Assembly: GCA_032718475.1 (NCBI GenBank)
Contig: JAUCBJ010008122.1
Location: forward strand, 1-64,000
DNA: 64,000 bases
Reading direction: 5' to 3'
DNA from: Nemertoderma westbladi
Taxonomy: Eukaryota; Xenacoelomorpha; Nemertodermatida; Nemertodermatidae
In this document: positions 22,489-34,000 of the stretch, in pieces
How positions within the stretch are numbered: position 1 is the first letter of the stretch
Layout of the letters: each line of letters opens with the position of its first letter
Notes under the pieces: model-generated
What the model was told of the DNA's origin: nothing
The model's input: the letters and a program-made list of their open reading frames with translations, nothing else
Database searches by the model: none
Position numbers and translations under genes: made by a program

Positions 22489-22728
22489 CTTTAGCAACAA
22501 TAATTGTAGTTGTCGTATACTGATATGATTAATTTGGCCGGTGCAGAACTTCCCGTAGAACTTCTTGGCACCCAGATTCCTGAGATCGTGGATCACGAAG
22601 GGCCATATGTGGAGGACGTTGTTCCTACTGAACTGGTCGCGTTTATCCAATACAATAACCTTGCAGCCGAGCAGGGCGCACTCTATAGCAGCGCGGAGAC
22701 CGCAAGGACCGCAACCTATGATTAGCAC
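22489..22728 (-). CDS. MICAL: MICAL exon C (FAD-binding Rossmann exon)
   Basis: A 240-base phase-0 exon coding 80 residues. It opens with [20 protein letters not shown], the GxGxxG dinucleotide-binding motif, followed by VIVLDKR at the end of the second beta strand, then [23 protein letters not shown] and [13 protein letters not shown], all hallmark MICAL sequence. Acceptor CTCCCAG; donor GTTCAC, weak for a 5' splice site but at exactly the position that joins LLLLK to VALLLG of exon D. Confidence 0.95.
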
Positions 22729-22740
22729 CTGGGAGATAAA

Positions 22741-23400
22741 AAAAAATATATAATTTATATATGAGCGAATTTATTGGACATTGTTAAAGTAGCGATCAGC
22801 ATAAAACATTAATATAGTGTCAACTGTCAAGCTGCCAATTACTGTCAATAGACAATAAACTATATTGTATATTACGGGCCGCACTAATATTGAACTGGAC
22901 ATTGCCAACAGCTAGTGAAGGGTCTTAATAGTATTGGTATTAGTTAGAGTTCGGGTCAAGAGGATTCATTGGGTATCTTACTCTTTAACGTACTGTAATT
23001 AACGATATTCGATTATTACAGAATAGATATATTAATAAATACGTTCAACTGAACTGATAGATACACAAACATAGAGTTAGTTACCGCTACCGGAGTGTTA
23101 TCTAATTAATCTAGAACGAAAAATAAAACTAACCCCAAGCGATTTAATGTGTACTTAACAGCAGTACAAAATACTATGAAAAACTACTCGGTAGACAAAG
23201 CCGTAATCAGTAGACAGACGGCAGTCTACAAACGATGTTTTTTGTTGTTTTTTTGTGTGAATGTTTTTTTTTTCACAAACAGAGGCTTTTAAAAATAGCG
23301 AAACGAGAAAATGTAAATAAAATTAGAAGATGGGGTAATGCAATGAAGCGAAGCTTAGCAATTAAGAATCGCGTTTCTTTTTGCCAATAACTTACTTAAG
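22741..23400. other. MICAL intron B-C, non-repetitive part
   Basis: AT-rich intron sequence between exon C and the GT-rich array. No additional exon is needed, because exons B and C join without a gap. Confidence 0.6.
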
Positions 23401-23404
23401 CGCG

Positions 23405-23699
23405 TTGTGGTGGGTGTGTGGGGGTGGGTGTGTGGGGGTGGGTGTGTGGGGGTGGGTGGGTGTGTCGGTGGGTGTGTGGGGGTGGGTGTGTGGGGGTGGG
23501 TGGGTGTGTCGGTGGGTGTGTGGGGGTGGGTGGGTGTGTCGGTGGGTGTGTGTCGGTGGGTGTGTGGGGGTGGGTGTGTGGGGGTGGGTGTGTGTCGGTG
23601 GGTGTGTGGGGGTGGGTGTGTGGGGTGGGTGGGTGTGTCGGTGGGTGGGTGTGTCGGTGGGTGTGTGGGGGTGGGTGTGGTGTTGTGGGGGTGGGTGTG
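23405..23699. repeat. G-rich/CA-rich tandem array next to the exon B donor
   Basis: The + strand is built from GGGGGTGGGTGTGT and GTCGGTGGGTGTGT blocks in irregular order, about 295 bases. In the MICAL transcript sense it reads as CA-rich (CACCCACACACC). It begins about 40 bases past the exon B 5' splice site. Runs of three to five Gs on + could form G-quadruplexes. ORFs in all frames here are artefacts of low complexity. Confidence 0.95.
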
Positions 23700-23740
23700 T
23701 GTAATACACTGCAAGAAAAGTTGGGTGTCTGTCTACCAAC

Positions 23741-23905
23741 CTTTGTATTGGCGCACGCTCTTTGCCCCTGGTACACGGCATGGATAGCACGTTTGTCTAT
23801 CTTTGACCACAGATGTGTAGCCTTCCATGACGTCAGATTATTTTTCAGGTTCTGATAGAAAGTTCTGTGACTAGCGGGGTTGAGCCCAACACCAAGGCAG
23901 AGATC
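23741..23905 (-). CDS. MICAL: MICAL exon B
   Basis: A 165-base phase-0 exon coding 55 residues between TCTATTTCAG and GTTGGT. It contains DLCLGVGLNPASHRTFYQNL, then WSKIDKRA and YQGQRACANTK, matching the N-terminal MICAL region just before the FAD motif (the family has a WxKLDKRA block and a C.NTK or C.STK end). It joins exon C so that NTK is followed directly by [10 protein letters not shown]. Confidence 0.94.
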
Positions 23906-23956
23906 CTGAAATAGAAAGCGAATTGAGTTTATGGGACAACTACCAGACCGATACAT

Positions 23957-24946
23957 AACTATAATCCAAAACGACCGACAGGTTAAATATAAGGAGTTTG
24001 TTGGACATTATTACTCTGGAGTCCCGAACAGACGAAGTGGATGGAAAGAAGTCCATATGAATTATAAAAGGCTACAGCTGTTATGATTGTAAATTTTTTT
24101 TAAAAATTTCCGCTTACTTATTTTTATAGAATAATAGTCCTTTATTTATTATATTTCACTACTTTCTATTCACGGTCGCCTAGGTTATTGCTGAACAGCT
24201 TACTTACTTCTGCAACCCGGGTCTCTCCAGCCCACCCGAAATCGTAAAGACTACCGGTTATATAACCACCCCAAAACATTCTTACATTTCTCTAAATCAT
24301 CTACGCTGTCCCTATTTGTCGGTCTTGACGGACAACATCTTCACCACAGCGACAAACACCTTCCTTATGTATATCTATTTGCTGTGTGATAGTTCCTAAA
24401 TTTTGCATAGATGTGATTCTCTAACCTTTGAGTATCTACGTCGGGACAAAGGGTTTTTTGAATATTCCGCCTCGCGCAGCACGACATAATGAGTTTACGT
24501 ATTATATCGAATGCCAATTTAATGTTTTCAAATGTGAGTCATTTCTCAATTTCCAATAAATTTTCTCGGAATTTGATACACAAACAATACAGCAGGGCAT
24601 TATCAGATTATTATACGTATTATTAGTACTACATGTTCTACCCAATTCATTAACAGAATAGGACATACAAGGTTTCTCTGACAGCGCCAAGAAATTGACC
24701 AAAAATAAAAGGTCTCCAAAGGTCAACTGGTCTACAATCCTCTATACGAATGGTCGAGCATAATTTTTTTAACATTCTCTATTTTTAGTCACGCCCACTT
24801 AATCCAATTAAATTAACAGGTAACAGCGACGCCATTTTTATATAATGAATTATGTTATGGGGCTTGGCAGATAGTAGTGAGATAACCCCAGTAGTGACGG
24901 GCGTGAAAAAAGGCTTAATTAACAAACAGCGTGTCAACGTATATAC
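23957..24946. other. MICAL intron A-B, nothing else recognised
   Basis: About 1 kb of AT-rich intron between the first two detected coding exons, with no repeat or gene that I can support. Confidence 0.6.
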
Positions 24947-25138
24947 CTGGAATCTTTCTATAGTCCCTTTACAGGAAGAAACGCTGACGAATTTATCAAA
25001 CAACTGTCCGACGAGTCTGTCCCGGATTCCGGGATCGTTTAATAACGGGGGTTTACTGTGCTGGTCCGGACTAGTTTGAACTACATCTTTATCTTGTACC
25101 GGTTGGCCGCCATCGTCAGCATCCGTTGTCCCAACCAT
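24947..25138 (-). CDS. MICAL: MICAL, first coding exon (actin-oxidising flavoprotein monooxygenase)
   Basis: MICALs are cytosolic multidomain proteins whose N-terminal FAD monooxygenase oxidises actin methionines using NADPH and disassembles filaments, downstream of plexins and Rab GTPases. Seven exons here (25138 down to 8552) join with consistent phases into 428 codons, most of the roughly 490-residue monooxygenase domain. The calponin-homology, LIM and Rab-binding regions are not in the window. This exon codes 64 residues: a polar start (MVGTTDADDG), then GQLFDKFVSVSSCKGTIERF, matching the helical N terminus. The ATG at 25138 is chosen because it is the only in-frame ATG upstream of the conserved part; an untranslated first exon further right is possible. 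Donor GTATAT is non-ideal. Confidence 0.85.
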
Positions 25139-25150
25139 AACATAAAACAA

Positions 25151-25604
25151 CTAGATAGCTGGGAACTCGATCTTAGCACCACCGCCACAGACATGCAGTC
25201 CCACCACAGATAGACTGACTGAACCACTTGAACTCAACATCAAGGATTACAACAACATAAGAAGTGGGTCATGATAATTACGATGCTGTTCATTAAAATG
25301 CAATAGAAATAAGATAATTAAAATATAATAGAAGAATGGAAGAAGTAGGCCTAAGCAATTAAAATAGCTACGTCACGTCTGCACGTTATGCTGTTAGGCC
25401 TTCTCATACCGATGCATTACAGCATTAATAAAATATCACGGGTATAATTTATTTGGCCATATGGGGACCGTTTCATGAAACACTTTTATATAGGGCATAG
25501 GGGCATACCGGTACCGCTTATTTCAGTATTTTATAAAAGACTTTTTAAAATTTTTTCATAAAACCTTAGGCCTATTTTTTTAATAAGTAATACACGTCAT
25601 AAAC
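25151..25604. other. MICAL upstream region
   Basis: Non-coding DNA to the right of the first coding exon. It would contain 5' UTR or promoter if transcription starts close by. No motif decides this. Confidence 0.35.
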
Positions 25605-25805
25605 TAATTGAGGGAAATGAGCAGGTTACAGAGGCAGGCTTTTCTAACCAAAACAATAAACGGTCACTTTACCAATTGATGGAAGGAGCAGGTTACAGAG
25701 GCGGGCTTTTCTAACCAAAACAATAAACGGCCACTTTACCAATTGATGGAAAGGAGCAGGTTACAGAGGCGGGCTTTTCTAACCAAAACAATAAACGATC
25801 ACTTT
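25605..25805. repeat. Dispersed repeat, three tandem copies of about 67 bp
   Basis: GAGCAGGTTACAGAGGC recurs at 67- and 68-base spacing, each copy with CTTTTCTAACCAAAACAATA and then ACTTTACCAATTGATGG. It is the same unit as at 7750-7880, even sharing the leading GGGAAATGAGCAGG. The last copy is interrupted by the SINE insertion. Confidence 0.85.
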
Positions 25806-26081
25806 GAATGGGAGAATCGCTAAGCCAAGGAATGCCTGTTCACCAGTCACCACACCACCATGGGATTGGTGATCTTTCACAGCACAGTAAACCCTTCCAC
25901 TCTGTTTCTCAAGTTGCCTTGGTTCCCCTTTATCTACCACTGAAGGATGAAAGCCAGGGTTGGGCTAGGCTGTAGCATTTAAAGCACTGTGCCAAAACAA
26001 TGCTGCCCCATCTAGGGATCGAACCAGGGCGTCCTAATTGGAAGCCCCGGAATGTCAACACTAGACCAAGCTGCAAGCTGC
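25806..26081 (-). mobile_element. tRNA-derived SINE
   Basis: About 276 bases flanked by a 10-base direct repeat, CGATCACTTT (25796-25805 and 26082-26091). On the minus strand it begins with a polymerase III promoter: an A-box-like TGGTCTAGTGTTG, then 32 bases further a B box GGTTCGATCCC, spaced as in a tRNA. A tRNA-unrelated body follows, including GTGGTAGATAAAGGGGAACC. No LINE-like tail family could be assigned. It inserted into the third copy of the 67-bp repeat, so it is younger than that array. Confidence 0.85.
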
Positions 26082-26091
26082 CGATCACTTT

Positions 26092-29000
26092 AAAAAGACA
26101 GTCAGTAGTGCCTAGTCCATACTGCCATAGTGTGAACTTTTGGTAAATTTAGACGTTGGCGAACATAGATCATGGGTGAACATAGATCCAAAGCGAAGTT
26201 GGCAAAGTTAGACGTGCTGAATAAAGTCAATCCGGGAAGAAATTAGATAAAAGGCAAACTTGGAGACAGGAGAGAGTTGTTAAACTGCTGACCTGATTAG
26301 CGCTACTGATGGACGCCTTTTTCCATTTCTGAATAAAAAACATATTAAAACATTCATTATTCGTGGTAGCATAATATTTTCATAATACAATATCCCTCCC
26401 TGCCTCCTGGCCTCCCGGACTGAGAACATAATATCACTTATCTATATGTCTTATCTTCTTCTTACGTTGTTTTGTTTGTACAAAACATATATATTTTCAT
26501 TCAAAAATATAACATATTATAAGTAACATTAATAAAATTATAGTGGAAAGACATACTAATTTTTATAGATTAGGGGTACCGGTCTGCCGGTATTATTAGA
26601 AACAAGAAGAATATTTGTTTAATTCGTTGATCGACTTTGTGCCAAATACTTAGGCCTACTAATCAGCTATTCGACTTGGTTTTGGAAATTTGAGGGATCT
26701 ATCACATTTGATATATCACTTTCTGCGTTTTGAGACGGGGGGTGTCAAGCAAATTCCATCTGGGTGAGTACAAAACAAAGAGGTAAGTCGGGTTAGGTCT
26801 GTTGGTTGTAAGAAAGGCTGAAAGGAGCAGTTTACAGAGGCGTGTTGAGGGGAGCCAAAACAATAAACGACTGTTAACATACAATATGTGACTATGTGTT
26901 TGTACAGGTCTTTGGTCATTATTTTGTACTCACCCATTCAGCCATTCCCATTCCATATCGGCGAATTAATATCTCACCGCAAAGTTCAATTATCAATCAA
27001 GGAAAACCTATAATGACACCGTATTCAAACTAAATCACTAACTTAATCTGTCAAGTCCAAGTGCTGCTTGTAGCTGTGCTGTACTGTTTGTATGTACAGT
27101 AGGCCAATACCAGTGGAAAAGTGAAAGGAGGAGTTACATTCCCTTCCCACCTTAATTAGCAATGAAGCAAAAAATAGCTCAATAGGCAATAGGTGACAGA
27201 CAAGACAACACTTCACCTTGTGATATGCAGATATGGGATTGATCTGTAATGCGGCATGCGGGGTGAAGTTCCCACGGAAGTAGGCTATTTTCTGATCTTG
27301 CAGTTTATCACTCAATAACTAATTAATGTCCGTTGGTACAGTAGCAAAGCATTTACAAATCAGGGGAATTTCCGGTTTTGGGGGGGGGGGGGGGGGGGGG
27401 GCACTGCAGCACTGAAACGCTAAAAACGCATGCATGGCATGTGCCTAAAACACTTGTCTGGTGAGAAAACACTAAAATTTTCTCTCATATTCACTTCTGC
27501 ATTGTCTAGGCCTATACAGCTACCGGTATATATCATATATGAAAAGACTCTGATATTTTTCTCAAATTTCCCGTTCAGAATTCTGTTCTTACTCCTGTAC
27601 TCCGGTATAATAAATAAATTTTATTTTAAATATTGTCACTGTGAAATACTGAAATAATAATAATAATAATAAATAATAAGACTACTGGACTAGGCCAGTA
27701 GGCCTATCACAGTACTGCAGTACAGCAGTATCACACTCCCTACTATCACAGTACAGCAGTACTCAGTCTGCCGGTACCATTCCTGCATTCTGTCATTACT
27801 GCATTAGATTGTTCTTTGCTGCTTTGAGGTTGTACCGGTACCGCTGTACCGGTACCTCTGGGCTGTTAGGCTAGCAGGCTAGGGCGCTAGGGCAGTAGGG
27901 ATACACCCTACAGCCCTACACAGCTCCATGCTGCCATGATGCGGTTGCATAGGACATAGGTCTGTAGACTGTAGGTAGGCCTGTACTGCTGTATGCTGGT
28001 AGCGGTAGGTCAGTGTAGGTCAGGTCAGGTAGCGTAGGTCAGTAGGTACCGCTACCGTACGCTACGTAACAGTCTGTCTGTCTGTTACTCAGTCCACAGT
28101 CGACAGTCACTGACTAACTGAGAGACTACCGTACTGGCTGACTGGACTATGGTCTGATTTTACTGATTGCAGCTGTAGGTGCAGAGGTTGAGAGGTACAG
28201 GTAGTTACAGTGTAGTACGTTACGTAGTAGGCAGCAGGCAGGCAGGCTTACTGACTGTAGTAAGGACGTCAACAAACACTTTCATAATGCAGTACCGGTA
28301 ATGAATCACCAAAATCTCAGGCACCGTACTGCCGCCGTACGCACGCATTTTCCAATTGAGATGTCTTTTCAGCCTATGGAAGTATATCCTGGGCTTCTAA
28401 TTTGCTGTTCCTTCAATAAGCTCATCTCATTGGCTAACACTCTCCCATAACCAAAAGGTGTGTCGGTTCAGCCCAATTACCAGAAGGGTGTAATTGTGAC
28501 AGTGAAATTGGAATCAATCAATCAATAGTATCAATAGTATAATCAATAGTATAATTTCGATTTACGCAATGTATGACATGAAATTTACATTATAGTTATA
28601 CTGTAGCATTACAATTTTTCAATGTTACAATGTAACGTTTATTTAGCTAAAATTTGTAATGTTTGTGATAGTAATGTAATAGTACAGTAGATATAGATTT
28701 TAAATGACAAAAAAGAACAGTAGCATAGCTAGTGTTGTTCTATTTTGCCGTTGTGGTGCGTAGATATAAAGAGAAGAGTTCACGCCATCATAATATTCAT
28801 TATTTATAATTTCGGGTTAAATTGAGTTCTGTTTTATCCCATTTATGTCTATTGTAAATATTTATAAAACTAATAAATAATTATTGTAATGTCTAGTATT
28901 ATGCGTACAGATAGCAACGTGTGGGCACACCATTATACAAAATTAATTAATAAACTTTCATACTATTTTACTGATAGAAGAGAGAGGATAATGACAAGAC

Positions 29001-29093
29001 AAGATTATTCATTGATGAAGATGAGGTCGATGTTATTTCGTGTGTGTTAATTTATTAATATTAATATTCAAATATAAGTATATACTGTATGTG
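26092..29093. other. 3 kb without a recognisable gene
   Basis: Contains a single altered copy of the dispersed AACAATAAACG repeat at about 26820-26870, a G-run at about 27380-27401, an ATA microsatellite near 27657, and dense ACCGGT, AGGCCT and GTAGGTCAG words at 27700-28310. The last part, from about 28750, may be the 3' UTR of the minus-strand LINE that ends at 29094. No ORF has coding character. Confidence 0.45.
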
Positions 29094-29815
29094 TTAATTC
29101 TGGTTGTTTATTAAATATGTCTTGTACTTTCTTGCTAAAGATTTCTTGGATTTATTATTTTTTAAGTCAAACTGTAGTGAATTCCATATTTTTGTGCGGC
29201 TATATTTTAGTGAATTTTGTGTTGATAGTAACCGAGTTCGTGGGAGAAAGAAATTTAAGGACGCTACTGATCTAGTATTATATTTATGTATTTTTGATGT
29301 CTGTTGAAATATAAAGATGTGATAAAAGGTTGCTTTTTATTGTTATTTATGTCCCACATTAATTTTGCTACTTCAAGTTTGTAAATGTTTTCTAACGTTA
29401 GTATGTTTAGTTGTTTATGTATTGGATTTGAATGTGACTGATAATGGCTAAAAGTGATGGCTCTTACAATTTTGTTTATTTTGACTCGAATTGGTTGTAT
29501 ATATTTGTTGTGAGTATTGCCCCATAGTATTATACCGTATTGTATGTATGGGTGAATAAGTGTAAAATAAAGTAATTTTAGTATGTTCTGTGGTAAGATA
29601 TAACGTAGTTTAAAAAATATACCGCATGATTTTGATATTTTTTTGTATATGTATGCGCAATGGTATTTCCAAGATAGTTTGTTGTCAATCCAGATACCCA
29701 GAAATTTTGTTTCGTTTTTAATTTTGATTACTGTATTGTTTATTTTAATGGGTTGAACTAAGTTTTGAGTTACATTTGAATTTGAGAATAGTAAATATTC
29801 AGTTTTCTTTAGATT
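29094..29815 (-). pseudogene. LINE reverse transcriptase, C-terminal part (split copy)
   Basis: Continues the LINE reading frame broken by the LTR element: translation on the minus strand runs from NLKKTEYLLFSNSN through FLGIWIDNKLSWKYH, ILWGNTHNKYI and VAKLMWDINNN, the thumb region of non-LTR reverse transcriptases. It then needs a one-base frameshift near 29275 to continue into SLNFFLPRTRLLSTQNS and RKYKTYLINNQN before a TAA at 29096-29094. Residues before the break (DNKLSL, at 43318 onward) and after it join exactly at the duplicated GAGTG. The copy is non-functional as it stands. Confidence 0.85.
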
Positions 29816-29820
29816 GAGTG
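29816..29820. repeat. Target-site duplication of the LTR element, left copy (GAGTG)
   Basis: GAGTG precedes the left LTR and recurs at 43318-43322 right after the right LTR. Five bases is typical of BEL/Pao integration, and the site lies within the LINE coding frame. Confidence 0.9.
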
Positions 29821-31003
29821 TGTAAAAGCTTTTGCGTAATTAGCCGGTTATTTTCCCGTAAAGTACTCTGTAGTTGGTTTACCAGGCATAAAAAGGCCGT
29901 GTCCTTACTGTACTGGTGTTTTAGAGGACATAAAAGTCATTTCTTCTGTATGTGTACTTTAAAGGACATAATCCGTAATTTCGTGACGCAATAGCTGGAT
30001 ACTCTTGAAAACAGTGTCGCTACCATGACGACGGCTAACAGCTGATATTGCCACGTCGACATTTCTTTGTTTCTTTGTTCTCTCTTAGTTCAGTCAGCCA
30101 ATCAGAGCATTTTTATGGCTCTTGTACAGAAATTTCCTAGAAATCACGCAATTCATTATGGGCAGTGTTTACATTCTGTCCTGAGCCAGTAAAGAACGGC
30201 TTTGGAGTATTTGTGCTTTTCTGCTTTAGCCTAACACTAGTAGGCTTAATTATAAGGACATATATCCGTTATCTGGGTAACTCAATGTTATCTGTTTACA
30301 TTCTGTTAACTGGCCCATACTGTGCAACTTAACTTAACATTACTGCTTTGCTGTCGGTTATTCATTATATTTGTTGATGAATTATTATATTTGGAATAAC
30401 GAGAAATACCCCCGAAACCCAATATTCTTGATATACCGAAGGTAAGAGAGAAAGGTTACATATAACGATTGCGACTTATGTTAAAGTGGTTTGAAGTGAA
30501 TCTAATGTTATTTGATAGACCCTACATGAGTCGGTCTGTGTTCCTTTTATATGTGACTAAAATCAGTGAAGATCGGCAGATTAGTGTGCAGTATTGTGCA
30601 GCATTGTGTATGAGTGAGACTGATAACGAAGCATTTCCTAAAGAATGCGCCATATATGTGAATTGTAACTAAGCCATATCGTTGTGAGTAGTTTAAGTCA
30701 TAACTCTGTTTATATAGATAGAGCGCCACGTCCTAAAGGAACTGTTAATATTCCCCGAAGGTGAATAATATTGTCAGAGATTATATAATACTGTCAGTCG
30801 AATAATACATTAGGCTTACATAGCAATACGATTAAGCCGTCGAAGTCAATCTCCCGGGTATATCCAACGGGTGAATGATCGCGCACAGATTGGTTTCAAC
30901 TAGTGTAGTGAATCAAATACTTGTTAGAGGCTAAAGCGATTTATTATCTAGAAGACATCCTAATTTGGCGGGTTAAACTGCCAAAGGTCTGAAAGCGCGA
31001 ACA
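29821..31003 (+). repeat. Left long terminal repeat of the BEL/Pao element
   Basis: 1183 bases starting TGTAAAAGC and ending GCGCGAACA (TG...CA ends). It matches 42118-43317 apart from a 17-base tandem duplication in the right copy; I saw no other difference while reading, which points to recent insertion. A 67-codon frame inside both LTRs is not convincing as a gene. The PBS is not evident in the sequence following 31003. Confidence 0.93.
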
Positions 31004-34000
31004 ATAACGGATATTTAGTCTGTATTGCAGTGTAGGCATTAAATACAGTTTAATATTGTTCTGGTAAGAACAATAACGGATATCGCTTCTTTATTGCAGT
31101 AAGCAATAAAGTTGAAAGTACCGGTCAACCGGTAAACCTGAACGGTATACATCTGTAGGTCAGTAGGCCCAACTGCCAGAACCGGTACTGCCGTAGGTCC
31201 GTAGGTCCAACTGCCAGAACCGGTACTTCTGTAGGTCCGTAGGCCCAACTGTCCAAACCGGTACTTCCAGTATAAGTACATTAGTATTATTCGAATTTGA
31301 TAATCATATACCGGTAGGTCTTAGTACTTAATCAGGGAACGGCCGCCCTGGTTTTTATTGAGATTTTTACTTATTTCTGTCAAGTTTTATTTGTTTGTAG
31401 GCCAGTATTGAACAGAAGGCGTGTAAGCCTGATCAGATTGTACAGACAATTTGTAGGCTGAGCTGTTGTCTGATTGCTGTTAAGTCCGAACGGATTGCAG
31501 TGTGTGTAGATCACCTGTCCGATAAAGAACGGTTAGGAAGTAGGGGCAGCCAAAGCTGTAAGGTAAACCCCCAACTAAAGAATAAGTCGTACTACTGGGT
31601 TAGAACGCATGCTACCTAATCATTTCGGAGTCTGCATGTCCTGTAGTTTATTTAGGCTTGAGAGTAGTCTGCCATCGTTTAGTCTGTACTTTGTTTGTGT
31701 AGCCTGTACAGGTAGCGTATAATATTTATTTAGATAATTTGTAGGCTGGATAGTTGTCTGGCTGTTGTTAAGTCTGAACGGATTGCAGTGTGTGTAGAGC
31801 CTCTGTCCGATAAAGAACGGTTAGGAAGTAGGGGCAGCCAAAGCTGTAAGGTAAACCCCCAACCCCGTATGCTAAGTGACTTTTTTGTGCGCCGAACGTG
31901 ACGCGGCGCAGAAAAAAATGTGCGCCTGCGCAGTCGAAAACAGTGCAAAATCCGCGTGCGCAGCAGAAAAACTGCGCGAGATTGGCGCGCGCAGCAGAAA
32001 TTCTGCGCGAGATTGGCGCGCACAGCAGAAATACTGCGCGAAATCTCCTACCTCTCCTATGTCCTACCTCTGTAGTACCGGTACTGTACCGTACCACCTA
32101 CCCCAGTACCCGCCTGCCTACTCTACTGGCCTAAGCAAGCCCTAAGCACACCAAGTAGGACGCTTTATTATTTTATTGACATTACAGCATTGACATTACA
32201 CATTGGCGCGCACAGCAGAAATACTGCGCGAAATCTCCTACCACGTACCTGCCTGCCTACTGCTGTACTGGCCTAAAGCACACCAAGTAGCCTAGCAAGT
32301 AGGAGGCTTATTATTTCAGTATTTCTTACAGTCTTATCTGTATTGTCATTACCGGTACCCTGTTACCGGTAGTCGGCAGACTGCCAGGGGTAGGTCTACT
32401 TACCGGCTGACTGGTACTGACTTAGTGCTGTAGTGCAAGTCTGAGCCGTGCTATCAATTTTCTGCGCCTGCGCCTGTCGCGCCGCGCTCTAAATTTTCTC
32501 TGCGCGGCGCTGTGTGGCGCTGCGCGGCGCTGCGCTGCGCTCTCAATTTTCTGCGCCTGCTCCAAATTCTGGAAAAAATTGTGCGCCGAACGCGTTCGGC
32601 GTACATGCCCTACTTAGCAGAATGGCCCCCAACTAAAGAATAAGTCGTGCTACTGGGTTAGAACGCATACTACCTAATCATTTCGGAGTCTGCATGTCCT
32701 GTAGTTTATTTAGGCTTGATAGTAGTCTGTCGGTATTTGGTCTGCATTTTGTTTGAGTGGTTTGTACGCGTAGCGTAATATTTATTATTCAGAGTTTATG
32801 CGATTATTCGCAACATTCATTCCCCAAGTTTGTTCCTACAATAATTGTGTTTGTTATACATACCGCTATAGTTAAATTAACCCCGGTACTACACGGGCTG
32901 CTTGGCGTAGGTAAAGACTGGTGATTTTGTGCACCGGTCACTCCAGCAGATGCCGTGGTTCTTTTAGCTGTTCAAGTATATTTAACTACTGATTATATGT
33001 TGTACAAGTACTCGTACCTAATTTAGGGTTTAGTGTACAGTGCTTTCCGAAAGTAATTAGTGTAGACATTATATTTGTGTTGTAAGGTAGTTGATAGGCA
33101 CGTTCGATTAGCTCTATTAACTTCTAGGTGGGAACACTCCGTGATACATAACGTAGTACCTGTAGCGATACGGCTATAGGTCGTCAGGCGGTGGTATTTT
33201 CCTATCTGGACAACGCAGTGTATTTACTACTACGTATTATTTTCAAATACCGCAGTACCCTGTCCGTTGTAATAACCAGATTTCTAACCCTTTGTTAGGC
33301 TGGTTTGTAGACTTCTTGTAAAATTACCCTGAAAATTCGTATTTTGTGTTTTTTGTAAATTTTTGTGTTTATTTAGAGATTGTAATCTCACCCGGATTGT
33401 ACGTAATTTGTAGTATTAAGTAACTTAGGTAAATTAGCATTATTTGTTTTAGTGTCCTATAAGTAACACTTCACTGAAAGCGCACCGCTTTGTGTAGTGA
33501 TTACTTCCCAGAAATAATAACATTTATTTCAAACATTAACAAAACCCATTAAAACAGTAAAACGGGTATATATATATTAAAAATCAAATCTAACGAGTTA
33601 TAAATAGTAGGCCTACCATACAACCATTAGGTCTCAATATCAGTTGGACTACTGCTCAAATAACGGTAATAAAGTAAGTAAAGTAACCAAGTAACCCTAA
33701 AATTCAGAAATTCAATTATTTAAAATAATTGATTAATTGATATACCGGTATTTACGATAGGCCTATTATCTTTATTTCTATAAATTTAGGCTGAAATTAT
33801 ACCGGTACTTTATAATTAATTCTAGTCCAGAATTATACTTATATATACTACAAACTGTAAGCTGTATACCGGTATTCCCGATAGGCCTATTATATATTTA
33901 TATATATTTGTGCTAAAATTATACCGGTATTCTGTGATAAACCTAGTCTGTAATAATACTTATATATACTATAAGCATACCGGTATTCTAATATATTATA

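Noticed and set aside
23355-23956. His/Pro/Thr-rich and Val/Gly/Cys-rich frames in the GT-rich block
   Set aside because: Low-complexity artefacts of the repeat; only the 55-codon MICAL exon B at one end is supported.
30469-30672. 67-codon frame present in both LTRs
   Set aside because: It starts at a non-ATG codon, is present twice only because the LTR is, and shows no known domain.
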